NCBI GenBank assembly: GCA_009746045.1
Contig: RPFO01000366.1
Location: forward strand, 1 to 62,000
From: Mesostigma viride
Lineage: Eukaryota; Streptophyta; Mesostigmatophyceae; Mesostigmatales; Mesostigmataceae
Reading direction: 5' to 3'
Length of the DNA: 62,000 nt
Made by a program: the position numbers and the translations under genes. Positions 20,046-30,606 of this stretch are shown here, in pieces. Within the stretch, counting starts at the first letter, position 1. Each line of letters starts with the position of its first letter. The notes below the pieces were generated by a model that did not search any database, was not told the origin of the DNA, and saw nothing but the letters and a program-made list of their open reading frames with translations.

Positions 20046-20660
20046 CATTGGGACGCTCTATGGGCTGTACTTGATCGCGCTCGCGTCCCCACTCCCCTGA
20101 TTACCGTCATCCGCACGCTGTATGAGGGGTCGACCACTAAATGGTGCGCACTCAACACGGCTAAAGTTACCCCGCCATGCCCACTGCAGACCGGCGTCTG
20201 CATGGCAGGGTTGCGTCCTGTCGATCGCCGTACCTGTTTATTATTGTAGTGGATTATGTTATGTGCCAGGCACGTGCTCGCTTTGCTAGCATTGCAGGCC
20301 GTGCCCCTGGCCTAGCGATCACGAACGAGCTTGGCGAAGGGGGGCCGACTAATTACAAGCAGAATTTACTAGCTGACCTCATTTCTGCCGACGACATCAC
20401 GCTCATCGAGAAGCGCCGGAGTCTGCCCAGCTTTGGCTGGACTGCCTGGCGCTCGAGGCTCAGCAGGCGGTTGGTCTAGATCGCGAAATCAGCCCCAAAA
20501 CGGAGGCCCTGGCCCTCGGCATGGCAGGGCCCCCACCCGCACTCCGCCTCTTAGACGTCCCACACCGAGGTCATCTACCCTACGTCAGGCCGCTTCAAGC
20601 TGCTCGGCAGTTGGGTTCCCGACTGCGAGGACGACCTGACGACACGGATCGGCACTTTGG
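20045..20660 (+). pseudogene. LINE reverse transcriptase, core segment in opposite orientation
   Basis: Plus-strand frames encode the LINE RT core: a VPTPLITVIRTLYEG block (20,090), then after an indel SPYLFIIVVDYVM (20,220), LADLISADDITLIEK (the ADD catalytic motif, 20,370) and then LDCLALEA...SPKTEALALG and FKLLGSWVPDCEDDL. The last part repeats, in diverged form, what the minus-strand fragment already encodes, so this is a second copy lying head to head, not merely the inverted 5' part of the first. Several stops and shifts make it inactive. Confidence 0.7.
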
Positions 20661-21001
20661 GCCCCCCATCACCCATATATGTCCTGAGCTGCTTCAAGAT
20701 GGCGCTAGTGATGGCTGGTTGTCTCCTTGATAAGTGGCATGCCCAAATACATGTCCTTCTTGCGCACGTGGGCAGCATAGCCCACACGAATTAAATATTG
20801 ACCGCAGCATATTGGCATGACCGCGCTGTCCAGCTTTATCTCGAGGTCGTCCGGTGAGCGTCCACGTCTCGGCGCCATGTGTTGTGGCCGGGACGGAAGC
20901 TGTGCTAAGCTAGTCTCGCTGCATGAGATGGCCGTACGTCCAATTAATTAATTAATTAATTAATTAATTAATTGAACACGTGCTCCCGTTGGGGAGTCAC
21001 G
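20661..21001 (-). repeat. Further LINE debris with 3' hairpin and (AATT)n
   Basis: Bases 20,942-20,973 are (AATT)n. Next to them lies the same CGTGCTCCCGTTGGGGAGTCACGGAGCA block (to 21,001) seen at 19,103-19,131. This marks the 3' end of another LINE copy in the minus orientation. The stretch 20,661-20,940 holds diverged LINE-like sequence (a GAACCGCGCTGTCCAGCTT-type relic resembling 19,690) without an open frame. Confidence 0.55.
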
Positions 21002-21764
21002 GAGCACCGAAGTGCTTTTAATCCCTGTGTGTGCACAACAGGAGAAAGGGCAGAGACCCGGCCCAGTCCCCTTCATGCCAAAGGCATGCCACAGCTGCAA
21101 TAATGCGGGCACGCTAGCTAAACGGACACGCTAACAATTCGGCAGTCTGTGGGTGCAATAAGATCCATGTGAGCATATATCATAATTGTAAGGAGCGTGG
21201 GCAAGTAAACTGATCGAAGCCAGGACGTCCAAGCTAGGCGGTTCGCAGGCGGTTCAGGATGCATGCATGAGCCACATCAGGAGCTTGAGAGGTGCACTTT
21301 GGATGCATACCCCCCTGTCGTTGCGTTGGCCAGGGTCGGCTGGCGACCCTTTGTTTTTGTTGTATACAGCATCGTGCAAACACTGTGTTGCCAGAAGTGC
21401 CGGAGGCGGTAATTGCGACAAACGTCCTGGAAAGACTGTACACAGTACAAATATGAATATCACGTTGATTGCATCAGTTGAAACGGCTGGCCGGCCGGGC
21501 GCAGCTAGCGTGAAATATCAAGGAGACAACCAGCACAGGCCAGAAATCGGCCGGGAGAATCCGGACCATGCGTGAAATATGCGCTATAGAGCTCTGTGTT
21601 GGCATAGCAAAGAGACAACCAGTGCAGGCTGGCCATGGAGAAATCTGGAAGAATATAATATCAGTAACATGCATTAAATTAAAAAATTAAATTGTAATTA
21701 ATTACCGTGACCCGGTGACTAAGATGCAGCCCAGTAGCCAGCCCCCCGGGCTGTCCAACATTTG
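21002..21764. other. Non-coding, nothing recognised
   Basis: Mixed-composition DNA with short frames only. There are a few internal near-repeats (GAGACAACCAGYRCAGGCYGG at about 21,520 and 21,610) and AT-rich ends. No gene or element can be supported. Confidence 0.4.
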
Positions 21765-21920
21765 GTGGAAGATGACCCGTATAAGGAGAAGTGGCATGAT
21801 GTTATTAAGTTAGACAACTATGGTAGCAAACAAGCCCAAGCCGGTAGGGCCGGTGCCTCGGGTGACCCGATACGGTAGCTAGTAGTAGGCACAGTGCCAC
21901 CGGACGCGGTGCCCACAACC
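21765..21920 (+). repeat. Left arm of a diverged inverted repeat
   Basis: About 150 bases, beginning GATGACCCGTATAAGGAGAA, that recur in reverse complement at 24,490-24,635 with small indels. Shared landmarks are AGGAGAAGTGGCATGAT, GCAAACAAGCCCAAGCC and AGGCACAGTGCCACCGGACG. The arms enclose 2.57 kb. Confidence 0.65.
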
Positions 21921-22429
21921 CATGTCACTCGCGAATAGCTCTATTCTTAAACAACTACTTCTGGACGCATGACGCTCCAGCGTCGTGAAAGGTCTAGTAG
22001 AGTAGTCGCCCCAGGAGGAAGGGCGCGAGAACCGTGGATCGAGGTCGCGTTGCTGTCGGTGGCCAGGAGATCTGTGTACGGAGGAGGAATGGCGATCGAG
22101 TGTGGAAATGTTGATCGACTGCGTACGTGGAGAACAGAATGCTAATGGTTAAACAATTCGTACTATTATTAGTATTACTAGTATTACTATTATAGTATTG
22201 TTATGATCATAATTATATTAAGTATTATTATTATAACAACAATAATATCACATATACAAAGAAGAGGAGAAAGAAGAGGAAGAATGAAGATTAGAGGACA
22301 GTAAGGAGGTAATTGCTGTGAGGCATATTATATCAAAGCGACTACCATGCAGCGATGTATGTAGGCGATGTTGGTCAGACATCGATCCATTTTCCCATGA
22401 GGATTATGCTCATGTGACTGCGTCATTTG

Positions 22430-23604
22430 CTATATTAATTAATGAATGCTACAATACTGCTGACATCCTGGTCCCTTAAATACTGTATGCTGGTGTGGTA
22501 GCTATAGGTCGGCTGCCAGAGGGCTACTGCTTGTGGTCGACATAGATGGCCACCCCCGCCAGTAGACCGGCATTTTCCCTGCGCTGCTCGGAGCTGAAGG
22601 TAGGTCGGCCAGAGCTTGCGTTGGCGTTGTTGCTGCGCCGTGGTCAAGTCGTCATTCAGAGTGTAGGGTCGGCCAGCGAGCCAGCTCTAGCGACGCTTGA
22701 CGAACAACATCTTGTCCTCCGGCCATGGTAAGGTGAAGAGCACAGGGGATGGTCCCGCCTTATCCCTCGAGCAAGGGAGGCAGAAATGAAGAGGCCACCA
22801 GCCGGACTTCACCGATAAGGGCCATGGGGGCAAGGATGTCGTCTACAAACGCCTCTTCAAGGGACTCGATCGGAGGTCTCACCTGGTAGCGGGGGGGGGT
22901 TCTTGGTGAGGGCGATGAGGCTGCGCTTGTTCAATGAGCTCGGCCTGACCTCGCGGCGGTGGAGCGCTTGTTGCTGGAGCTGTGCGGTGATGGCTGCTCA
23001 AGGTGGTGGGGGTGGAATGGGTCTGCAGCATGGCAGCCCACCGCGGTAGACTGGGTGGATCAAGGGGCATGATTCGCTGGTCAGGCCAGCGGGGGCTGGC
23101 TTGGCGGCCATTTCCTTCACCGCCTGGGCGGTGAGCGGGCCCGCGGTGTTCTGCAGGCACTCAAGAGCGATGGCGTGGTCAGCTAGCTGCTTGTCAAGCT
23201 GGAGGAGGCCGGGCCGGCGGGCAGCCGGTGATGGAGGCGGTGGTGGCGGTGCATGGCGCGGCGGTGGAGGTGGACTCAAGGAGGGTGGAGAGGGCGGTGG
23301 TGACGGTGGTGAGACCGGGGAGCAGTCGGCATCCCGGCAGCTCGATCATGGCCGCCCCATCTGCGGCAAGAAGCCTGGGTCGCGTGCTGCTCAAAAGCCT
23401 CCTGGATGAGGGTGCCGAAGTCGGGCAGGATGGTGGTGGCCTAGATCTAGCTTGGCGCTGGTGCGGCCGATCGAGGAGGAAGAACAGGGCGGCGATGTGC
23501 TGAAGGGGATAGCGGTCGTAGCGGCTAAGTTCATGAGCTGTTGTGACAATTGCCTGCCCGTTGCCAAGGTACGGAGGCGGGATTTGTGGAAAAGGTCGGT
23601 GCAC
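22430..23604 (-). pseudogene. Probable LINE ORF1 remnant
   Basis: Minus-strand pieces in shifting frames. About 22,655-22,800 gives PPIESLEEAFVDDI and FTLPWPEDKMLFVKRR, and 22,490-22,650 gives LNDDLTTAQQQRQRKLWP and LQLRAAQGK. This order (RNA-binding strand motif, then a DLT...R motif, then a Leu-rich end) resembles the C-terminal domain of L1-type ORF1 proteins. Upstream, to 23,604, frames are Pro/Thr/Arg-rich low complexity with a short LSRYDRYPLQHIAALFFLLDR segment. Broken everywhere; the assignment is tentative. Confidence 0.35.
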
Positions 23605-23624
23605 AGGTTCAGAAGCGTATCATA

Positions 23625-23990
23625 CGTCCTGTGAAAAACGGATGTACAGCATGTGGTCCGGTTTGTTCCAAAATTTGGCGTCGATGGCAAAGTTATCAAG
23701 AATGCTGGGCGGTTCCGCGGGGCGACATGCGTTTCGGTTCAAGCGAGGCTGTGGGCATATATCATACGTCCCGTTTCTAGCGGGACCTAACGTAACGCCG
23801 ATACGTTCAATTATTAATAATTGAATAATTTATTAATTAATCATGCGTCCCGTGAAAAAGGATGTACAGCATGTGGTCCGGTTCGTTCCAGAATTTGGCG
23901 TTGATGGCAAAGTTACTACTAAAAATGCTAGCTGGGCGGTTCCGCGGGGCAACTGCGTCTCGACGGTTCAGACGATGCCATGGGCAAGGC
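23625..23990. repeat. Imperfect tandem duplication, ~217-bp period
   Basis: The stretch beginning CGTCCCGTGAAAAACGGATG at ~23,626 returns at ~23,847. Both copies keep TGTACAGCATGTGGTCCGGTT, TTGGCGT.GATGGCAAAGTTA and GGGCGGTTCCGCGGGGC. An AT-rich TTAATTATTAATAATTGAAT spacer separates them. No gene. Confidence 0.6.
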
Positions 23991-24489
23991 CGCGGGAGGA
24001 GCCGATTGATCATATGTACCACTAACTGAGCAGTGGAATAGCTGCCTTCCAGGCCAGCGGGGCATAGCTTCAGGGCTCAGCCGCGCTGCCGCCAGGCTGC
24101 GCTGCGCCGAATTGCTCGCGCCATGCACCATAATACTGCATTGATAGCTTAGGGAAATATATCAGCATGTGCGTCTTAGTAGAAAGACAAAGCAATTGTG
24201 ATAGCGCCGCGGCAAAATTTGGAGCCCAAACATGAAAGTTATGGGCGCCGCGCCGTCCGCCATGGCTATATCTCGTGGCTCATGTGCATGGCTCGTGGAC
24301 AACCGGCCATAATCACCAAGGAGGGTCCAAACATTGAATAAAGATAATGCAAAAGGCATGCACGGTTTATATGCGAGAGAAATCATCATTAATTAGTAAA
24401 AATAATTTATTAAAATAGCATGGGAGTGCGCCACGTGAGCATAATCCTCATGAAAAATGGATGCCGATCTAGAAAAGAGCTATTCTCGA

Positions 24490-24635
24490 GTAGCAGGGTT
24501 AATTGTGGGCCGGCACCACGTCCGGTGGCACTGTGCCTACTGTATACAGCGGGTGACCCTAGGTACCGGCCCTATTGGCTTGGGCTTGTTTGCTGCCATA
24601 GATAGTATCATGCCACTTCTCCTTTACAGGTCATA
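24490..24635 (-). repeat. Right arm of the diverged inverted repeat
   Basis: Reverse complement of 21,765-21,920, about 80-85% alike by eye. It could be the terminal repeats of a decayed DNA transposon or two opposite copies of a short repeat; no target duplication is apparent. Confidence 0.6.
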
Positions 24636-25195
24636 TCCCAAAAGTCAGAAATCATCATTGGATGTCACTGTATTGCAATTGGATGTCACTATATATGACT
24701 AAAACAGGCAACCATAGCCGAAGACCACCACCATATAGCCAAAGACCACCAGCCGAAGACCATGCAGCCAAACCATATCCCAACGCATGCTAGATTTCCT
24801 CTACGTTGTGCAAGCATCCCTGAATACCCAGAGCAGGCGGTAGGCTCCCATCCTACGCCTGCAGGACAAAATAAATGCGATCGATGAAAAGCACTATTTC
24901 CTCCGCTTCCCTTCTTCCCTCCGTTCCATCCCCACCCCGGCCACCCCCCGCTGCATCCACCCCCATCCCCCATCGCCATTCTCCCCTGGTGGGCCAGCAT
25001 GCAGGCATCCTAGCCCTTGTCGCCTTCAACACACGCACATTGCTATAGCAGATAGTGGCCATAGCTACCGGGTAGAGGAGCTCGTTGCCTTCTGCATAGC
25101 CCATCGTGTGTCTATTCTATAGGCGTGCAAGAGCATCGCCACTCGGTGCCACTTCTTGGCATGGTGAGCACTGATCGCCTGGCGTGCTAGGTAGG
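24636..25195. other. Non-coding, nothing recognised
   Basis: Contains a short AGCC(G/A)AAGACCACC cluster near 24,716-24,760 and a pyrimidine-rich stretch (24,900-24,980). No gene supported. Confidence 0.4.
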
Positions 25196-25230
25196 TCTTG
25201 GGGGAGATCCCACTAGAGATCCTGGGTGTT
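25196..25230 (+). pseudogene. Older copia protease fragment, left of the insertion
   Basis: Codes for VLGEIPLEILGVE, matching VLGEVTAPVMGVD and ILGEVSVPILGVP in the two intact copia pols of this window. The frame resumes at 53,411 on the far side of the 28-kb insertion, through the duplicated GAGAC, so this is the target gene of the outer element. Confidence 0.65.
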
Positions 25231-25235
25231 GAGAC
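25231..25235 (+). other. Target site duplication GAGAC (left)
   Basis: GAGAC directly before the 5' LTR; the same five bases directly follow the 3' LTR at 53,406-53,410. Confidence 0.85.
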
Positions 25236-25834
25236 AGTTAACGCCAAGCGCATTGGCGTGTTCCTGATTCGGCATATCTCTGCGATTCCAGCGGCACCGG
25301 AACGAGTTCATTCCGACAAGTATCAAGAAAGTTATGGCGTTCCGACTTCCCGGTCGCGCGCGAGCGCGAGCCGGCTGTTCTTCTAAGTCGGACGTGAATA
25401 TTTGCCGACGACATATGGGGTCGACAGTAATTCCTGGGCTGACAGGAATTAGGTGCTGAACCTACGACGGTATTGGATTAATACGTCGTACGCAGGAAAT
25501 AGGAACCTTAACCTGTGGTCTGTTGGTACCGCAGGTTTAGTCCTGGACTTCTAGGTGCAGATGCAATAGTCACTGTGGACTGTGCTCTGTGGTCACTGAA
25601 CCTGTATGGCAGACCTACTGTATAGGAACTGGGCGCTGTACAGGTAGTGAATACTGTACCGGGAGTGTTATTACTGAGCAGGCCTCCTAGGCTGCTCAGG
25701 ACTAGCAAGCACAGTGCACAAGTATATAAAGAATAGGCCAGTGCCAATTGGGCATCTCTTGCGAGCCCGCCTCACGTGTGTTGCCTTGACTTGGCAAACT
25801 CGTGTACAAGCCTCAAGTGTGTGAGCGCTGTAAC
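25236..25834 (+). repeat. 5' LTR of the outer copia, first part
   Basis: Matches 52,710-53,308. It has a TATA box, TATATAAA, at 25,723-25,730, the likely promoter of the element. It is cut after GCTGTAAC by the minus-strand copia; the remaining 97 bases are at 33,837-33,933. Confidence 0.88.
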
Positions 25835-26491
25835 ATTTGCGCAGCAACTCGTCAGCAGAGCTTGTGAGCTCCTGGTCCTTGCCGGCTGGAATGACCCTAG
25901 TAGGCTGCTGGCTAGCAACCTTTATCCTCACACCAGGCCTACGACCCTCGATAGGCTCGCCACTCGTCGTGACGACCAAGGTTCGTGTGTGAAGACGCTC
26001 GTTGCCTCGTTGAGCCTCGAGCTATATGCAACCTCGTTCCATCCTTGTTCCTCGGTCATGAGCAACGCTGGGCAACGCTACATTGCCAGAGCCTCGTATC
26101 GCTGCCTTGCATCCTCGTTGCAGGCAGCATACAGGAATCTCTGGCTATCCTGTGTCTAGGACAGCACAGGACCTGCCACAGTCCTGCAAGGACTTACATC
26201 CTTGCAGACCTGCTGGCTGGTTACTGGCTTCTACTAGCCACAGTACCGTTGAGCCCTCAGTACACTGTGTCCCAGTCACGTGAGAGTCCAGGCTAAGCCT
26301 GTGCAGGCACGGCCTGCCACGTGTCCTGTCCACTATGCCCTGAGTGTGCCCCGCCCTCGCCCACCGGTCGGCAGTACTTCGGGACTTGATAACTTTCTAG
26401 TCCCTTGTCTGTTCTAGGCGGTTGACACGGCGTTGGAAAGGTCTCCTCAACCTGCATCCATCTAGCACATTGGTGCCCCAATATGCTAACT
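25835..26491 (-). repeat. 3' LTR of the minus-strand copia
   Basis: 657 bp. In sense it starts AGTTAGCATATTGG directly after the purine-rich primer. A diverged relative of this LTR ends at about 54,199. Confidence 0.85.
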
Positions 26492-27426
26492 CCAACCCTT
26501 TCTTGTTTTGGAGCTTGGACCAGCCTGAGAACCTATCAGCCACTGTCCCCACAAGCCTTCAGACATCTGATCCCTCCCAGAGACCAGACCTGCCTTTTCT
26601 TTTGGAACCTGAGGTGCCTCCAAATATTAGCTAGGCCTGCTCATTGGTTCAAAGGTTGCCCTCTGACCCACATGACATCCCAACCCTTTCTTTGGGAACC
26701 TGGTGTAGATTAAAGTTAGGTCTTCACTTAGTCAGAGGAGTTTGGATAGAGGAGTCCATGAACGTACTATTGTGAGTTCCTGGTCATCCAGTTATCACAG
26801 GCGCCCGTTCATATGGCGCCCGCCACGGAGCCTCCTTTATCTTTTAAATCCTTCCAAAGACTGAGAGAGCCCTGACAAATGTTAGCCAACACATGGGGAG
26901 CCCATGTCCTCACTGAGTCTCACTCAGGATTCATACATGCCAGGCTGAGGTCAGCTGGGGAATCGAACCCCACCCCATATCCTCCAGGTTTGGATCAGCT
27001 CCTGGAACTGAGCATCACAAACAACAAGACATGACAATAACAAGATTATGTTTTATTATAAAGGAGTATAACCCATAGTGAGGCCCCTGGCAACCACGTC
27101 CAACATGGTCACACAACCAGGGATTTTATTAGCATGCAACAGGTTGGTTACAGAGAATATATACAAATGTACAGCAACCTGTTAGAGCCAACACTTGGGC
27201 TGCCCTTGCAGGGTCCATTCCATGAAGACCCAAGGCCCATTACAAAGTCCTTAAGACTCTTCTGCAGCTCCATGACAGAGCCAGGCGAAATTCTCAGCCA
27301 GGGGAGTGACTCCACCCTGACCCCTGTCCAGCAGAGTGTGTCTGAACTCTGAAGGACCTGCTGTCAGCCACCACGTGGCTGCCCAGCCCACTGGGATGCC
27401 TCCCACCTAGAGCAAGGCTGTTTGGT
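26492..27426 (-). other. 3' untranslated region of the minus-strand copia
   Basis: No gene. In sense orientation it contains a tRNA B-box-like GGGGTTCGATTCCCC (26,957-26,971), a GGCGCC...GGCGCC hairpin (26,800-26,820) and, next to the LTR, the purine-rich primer AACAAGAAAGGGTTGGAG. The same three items recur in order at 54,199-54,780 in a relative. Confidence 0.65.
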
Positions 27427-30400
27427 CTACTCTGGCCCTCCCCCCTTGGAGGCCATGAGCCCACGAAGCAAAGGGTATTGCAGCTCAGCCTTCTCCTCCA
27501 GCTTGGTGAGAGCATCTGCAGGGTTGTCCACGCCAGCCACATGTTCAATGTTAGCTAAGCAAGACATTTCCTTGAGCAACAAATAATCAAGGTCCCTGCT
27601 CCTGGCCAGCTGCCTGTGCACAAACTGCACCATGCCCATGCTGTCAGTTCTTACCAGTGTGTGCATCTGCAACCGACAGGAAGCCACTTGACATAGCTGG
27701 TAAAATAGCTCCCTCAAGTAAAGAGCAGTATGAAGCCCTTCACAGATTGCCCTGCACTCAGCAATGTCACTGCTGGGAGTTACCCTGTTCTGCAACCGAC
27801 TGTACCAGCAGACCAGAGAGGACTGTTCCTGCACCAGGGATATTAATGCTGCTGCACGGCCCCTGACCTCTGTGACCTTCCTACTATCCATAGAACTGTC
27901 CACATAGAGCATCATGTCAAAAGGCCTGTACAAATCCAAAGGACCCAGCATGAGAGGGGGAGACATGCGAACAGCCTCTACCACTCTCTCAGCACCCACC
28001 TCAACCAGTTGGGAATCGGTCAACCGACTCAGTACCAACAGGTCAGGAGCACAAATGCTGGCCAGCCATGCCAACATACCTCGTATTGTTGCACATCTGG
28101 CCTGGGTGATGGGCTCCTGCAAGGCATCTATGATCTGCTGAGGATAATCCTTACCACCCTCCAGCTGGATGGACCATGTACCCTGCTGTTGGACCAAGGT
28201 CGCCTGCATTCCACAAAACACCATGGGCTCATTCTCAACCATGTACTGGATCTTACCCAGTTCAAACCGTTTCTGGATCCTGGCCAGAGTCAACTCTTGC
28301 CAAGTGGGATGGCCCAGGAGATGCAGATCATCACCATGCAGGGAGGCAAACGCTGGCAGCCCCTCATAGCTACCCTGAAACAGACAAGGATCAACTGGAG
28401 AGACTGAGAGACCACAGACAGACCTGAGGTACTTCTCCAAGCTCTTCCTCCAGATGATGGGACTCGATCTAAGGCCTTCCACGCCTTTGAGAATCCTCAA
28501 ATACCTCGTCTTCAGCTCTGCCCTCCACACTGCAGGCACCTTAACAAAGAAAGGGGGTATTGTGCGCCAAGTATCCTGTGCTTCCTGCTGATCACCCTTA
28601 AGAAAAGCCCTCTTGAAATCTACCAACACAGAGCTATAGGGTATCCCCTTCTGCAGAAAAGACAAATAAATGCACAACAAAATCCTCCATGTATCATGCA
28701 GCATCCCTGGTGTGTAAAGCTCCTCATCTGCTAACTGTCCAGTGCCATGGTACTCAGTCACAACTGGTCTGACATGTGGCACCTGCACGCCATCTACCTC
28801 CTTGAGCTTGAGGACAAACATCAATCTGAGCAGCTGGTGATCCTCAGGGAGGACATCCACAGGCTCTGCACAGTTGGCAACTATCCACTCATGCCCAGAA
28901 GCAACAAAGCCAAGAGTCCATGCCTTAGCCATCTTGGGGCTTTGCATCATCTCCACTAGCTTGCGCCAAGGTACAGGACTCGTTCCTGGGATCTGGTACC
29001 TCTGCACACCCAACTCACGTGGGTCAAACGTAGTAGGGAGGATCAGCAGGTCCCCAGCAATGGGCTCCTTTGTATCAGGACCCTCTGCCTCTAGACCCCT
29101 CACAGCCCTTACAGCCACACTAAGACCCTGGGAGTAGCGATATCTCTGCAAGGGAAGGCGGCCCTGCCCTTCTAATGCTAGCTCCTCAGAGGATATCCTC
29201 ACCCCTGGTAAGCACAAGAAGTTCTGACCTAGAATGGCAGGCCCCTGATACCCTTCAACCACACTGAACGTGGTGGGCACCCCCAGGATAGGCACACTCA
29301 CTTCTCCCAAGATCTTCATGGACACATTCCCAGAGAAATCAGACACAGCTAGGCAGCTAGGGGATGACCACTGCAAGCCTGCAGCATCCTCTACCCTTAG
29401 AATGGACACCTGTGAGTTGGTATCCACTTCTAGTGCTGGTGCCCCACATGACCCCCATCCCGTGAGCTTAGATACCTTGGGATCACGCTTGCTGTTCTGC
29501 AGAGCTCGAATGATGTCCGCCATAAGCAGCCCCCTGGACTGTGGTGCAGCCCTGGCCACCTCTGGCCTTGTGACAGACGTCTCAGCAGACTCCTGCTCAC
29601 CCTCATCCATCCAGGACAGACCATAATCCAAGCATGGTGGGTTAGCATCTGCTGCCTGGCTCTCATCCTGCTCATCTCCCTCCAAGGGAGGATCAGGGCC
29701 GTCTTCAGGCCAGATTGCAGTTGGCCTTCTCTCCTTGACGTGAGCCCAGGATAGCCTGTACACGTGCTTGGGATTACTCTCCAAAGCCACCAGACAAGAA
29801 TGGTTAGCTTCCTCAACATGGGTTACCTGCCCATCTTGCCACTTGCCACGCTTGCCTGGTAATGACGGTTCCTTCCACATCCTGACCCTCAGTCCCACCT
29901 GGGGCCTCAGCATTTTCCAACCCTTGTCCTTACGCCTCAATCTGGAAAACACCCTGTCTGCCTTCTTCAGGCAGGCTGCCACCACGTCCTGTGATAGCAT
30001 ACCAAACTGCAATGCCAGGGGAGAGACTGCCACACCATCATAGTAATAGGTTACCCTGTGGTTAAGCTGCTCCTCAATCCCCTTACACCAAGCTGCTTTC
30101 TGAGCAGCTGCACTGCAGGCCTCTAGCAAAGGCTCCTTGCCAATCTTCCAAGCAAACATCTCTGCCTGCTTAGAGTGACCAAAGATATGGTGTAGAGTGT
30201 TTCCAGCCTGAGCATAGCTCAACCCCCTGTCAGCCTGGCTGCACAGAGAGGAACGTGACAAAGACTGTGTGCTTGGGATAGCACGACCCACCTGCTGTTC
30301 TCTTGCTCCAGGGACCTCCTCCAAGGTAGCTCGGCTCCCAGAGCCAGCCCCGGTTCCCACAGAAGCTGCAGGTCCTTCCAGTCTGGCGGCTTGACTCCCA

Positions 30401-30600
30401 GAGTCAACCCCAACAACTGGAGACCCTGCACCTGCCACAGGCACAGGGAATTCCACTGCTGCAGCAGCGTTATTGCAATCATTGAGTGGAAGCACCTCAT
30501 CATTCCCAACCCCTTGCTGCTGCACAAGAGGGACACCCCCATTACTATGTACAACTGTTCGTCCCACTAGGGGTGATTGACTATTTACAGGGGACAACAT
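27427..30600 (-). CDS. pol: Copia-type Pol, intact frame but integrase core deleted
   Basis: 1,057 residues. N-terminal Ala/Gly/Val-rich linker, then LHHIFGHS (first part of the integrase zinc finger), followed almost at once by integrase C-terminal sequence (RRKDKGWKMLRPQVG, WKEPSLPGKRG). The D-D-E catalytic core present in the outer copia is absent with no loss of frame. Next a retropepsin-like domain (LEVDTNSQVSIL, VEGYQGPAILGQNFL), copia RT (VLVDFKRAFLKGD, GLRSSPIIW, LHGDDLHLLG) and RNase H (YVDSSMDSRKV, SDIAECRAI, TDSMGMVQFVHRQLARSRDLDYL). RT has HGDD where most copias have YVDD. It lies in the gag frame after TGA CTT GAA, so it is probably made by readthrough. Confidence 0.85.
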   Translation of the reverse strand: MLSPVNSQSPLVGRTVVHSNGGVPLVQQQGVGNDEVLPLNDCNNAAAAVEFPVPVAGAGSPVVGVDSGSQAARLEGPAASVGTGAGSGSRATLEEVPGAREQQVGRAIPSTQSLSRSSLCSQADRGLSYAQAGNTLHHIFGHSKQAEMFAWKIGKEPLLEACSAAAQKAAWCKGIEEQLNHRVTYYYDGVAVSPLALQFGMLSQDVVAACLKKADRVFSRLRRKDKGWKMLRPQVGLRVRMWKEPSLPGKRGKWQDGQVTHVEEANHSCLVALESNPKHVYRLSWAHVKERRPTAIWPEDGPDPPLEGDEQDESQAADANPPCLDYGLSWMDEGEQESAETSVTRPEVARAAPQSRGLLMADIIRALQNSKRDPKVSKLTGWGSCGAPALEVDTNSQVSILRVEDAAGLQWSSPSCLAVSDFSGNVSMKILGEVSVPILGVPTTFSVVEGYQGPAILGQNFLCLPGVRISSEELALEGQGRLPLQRYRYSQGLSVAVRAVRGLEAEGPDTKEPIAGDLLILPTTFDPRELGVQRYQIPGTSPVPWRKLVEMMQSPKMAKAWTLGFVASGHEWIVANCAEPVDVLPEDHQLLRLMFVLKLKEVDGVQVPHVRPVVTEYHGTGQLADEELYTPGMLHDTWRILLCIYLSFLQKGIPYSSVLVDFKRAFLKGDQQEAQDTWRTIPPFFVKVPAVWRAELKTRYLRILKGVEGLRSSPIIWRKSLEKYLRSVCGLSVSPVDPCLFQGSYEGLPAFASLHGDDLHLLGHPTWQELTLARIQKRFELGKIQYMVENEPMVFCGMQATLVQQQGTWSIQLEGGKDYPQQIIDALQEPITQARCATIRGMLAWLASICAPDLLVLSRLTDSQLVEVGAERVVEAVRMSPPLMLGPLDLYRPFDMMLYVDSSMDSRKVTEVRGRAAALISLVQEQSSLVCWYSRLQNRVTPSSDIAECRAICEGLHTALYLRELFYQLCQVASCRLQMHTLVRTDSMGMVQFVHRQLARSRDLDYLLLKEMSCLANIEHVAGVDNPADALTKLEEKAELQYPLLRGLMASKGGGPE

Positions 30601-30606
30601 TTCAAG

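Noticed and set aside
22879-23604. Several overlapping Pro/Arg/Gly-rich frames on both strands
   Set aside because: GC-rich composition keeps all frames open; only the DLT...R-type segment further left looks like real, though broken, coding sequence.
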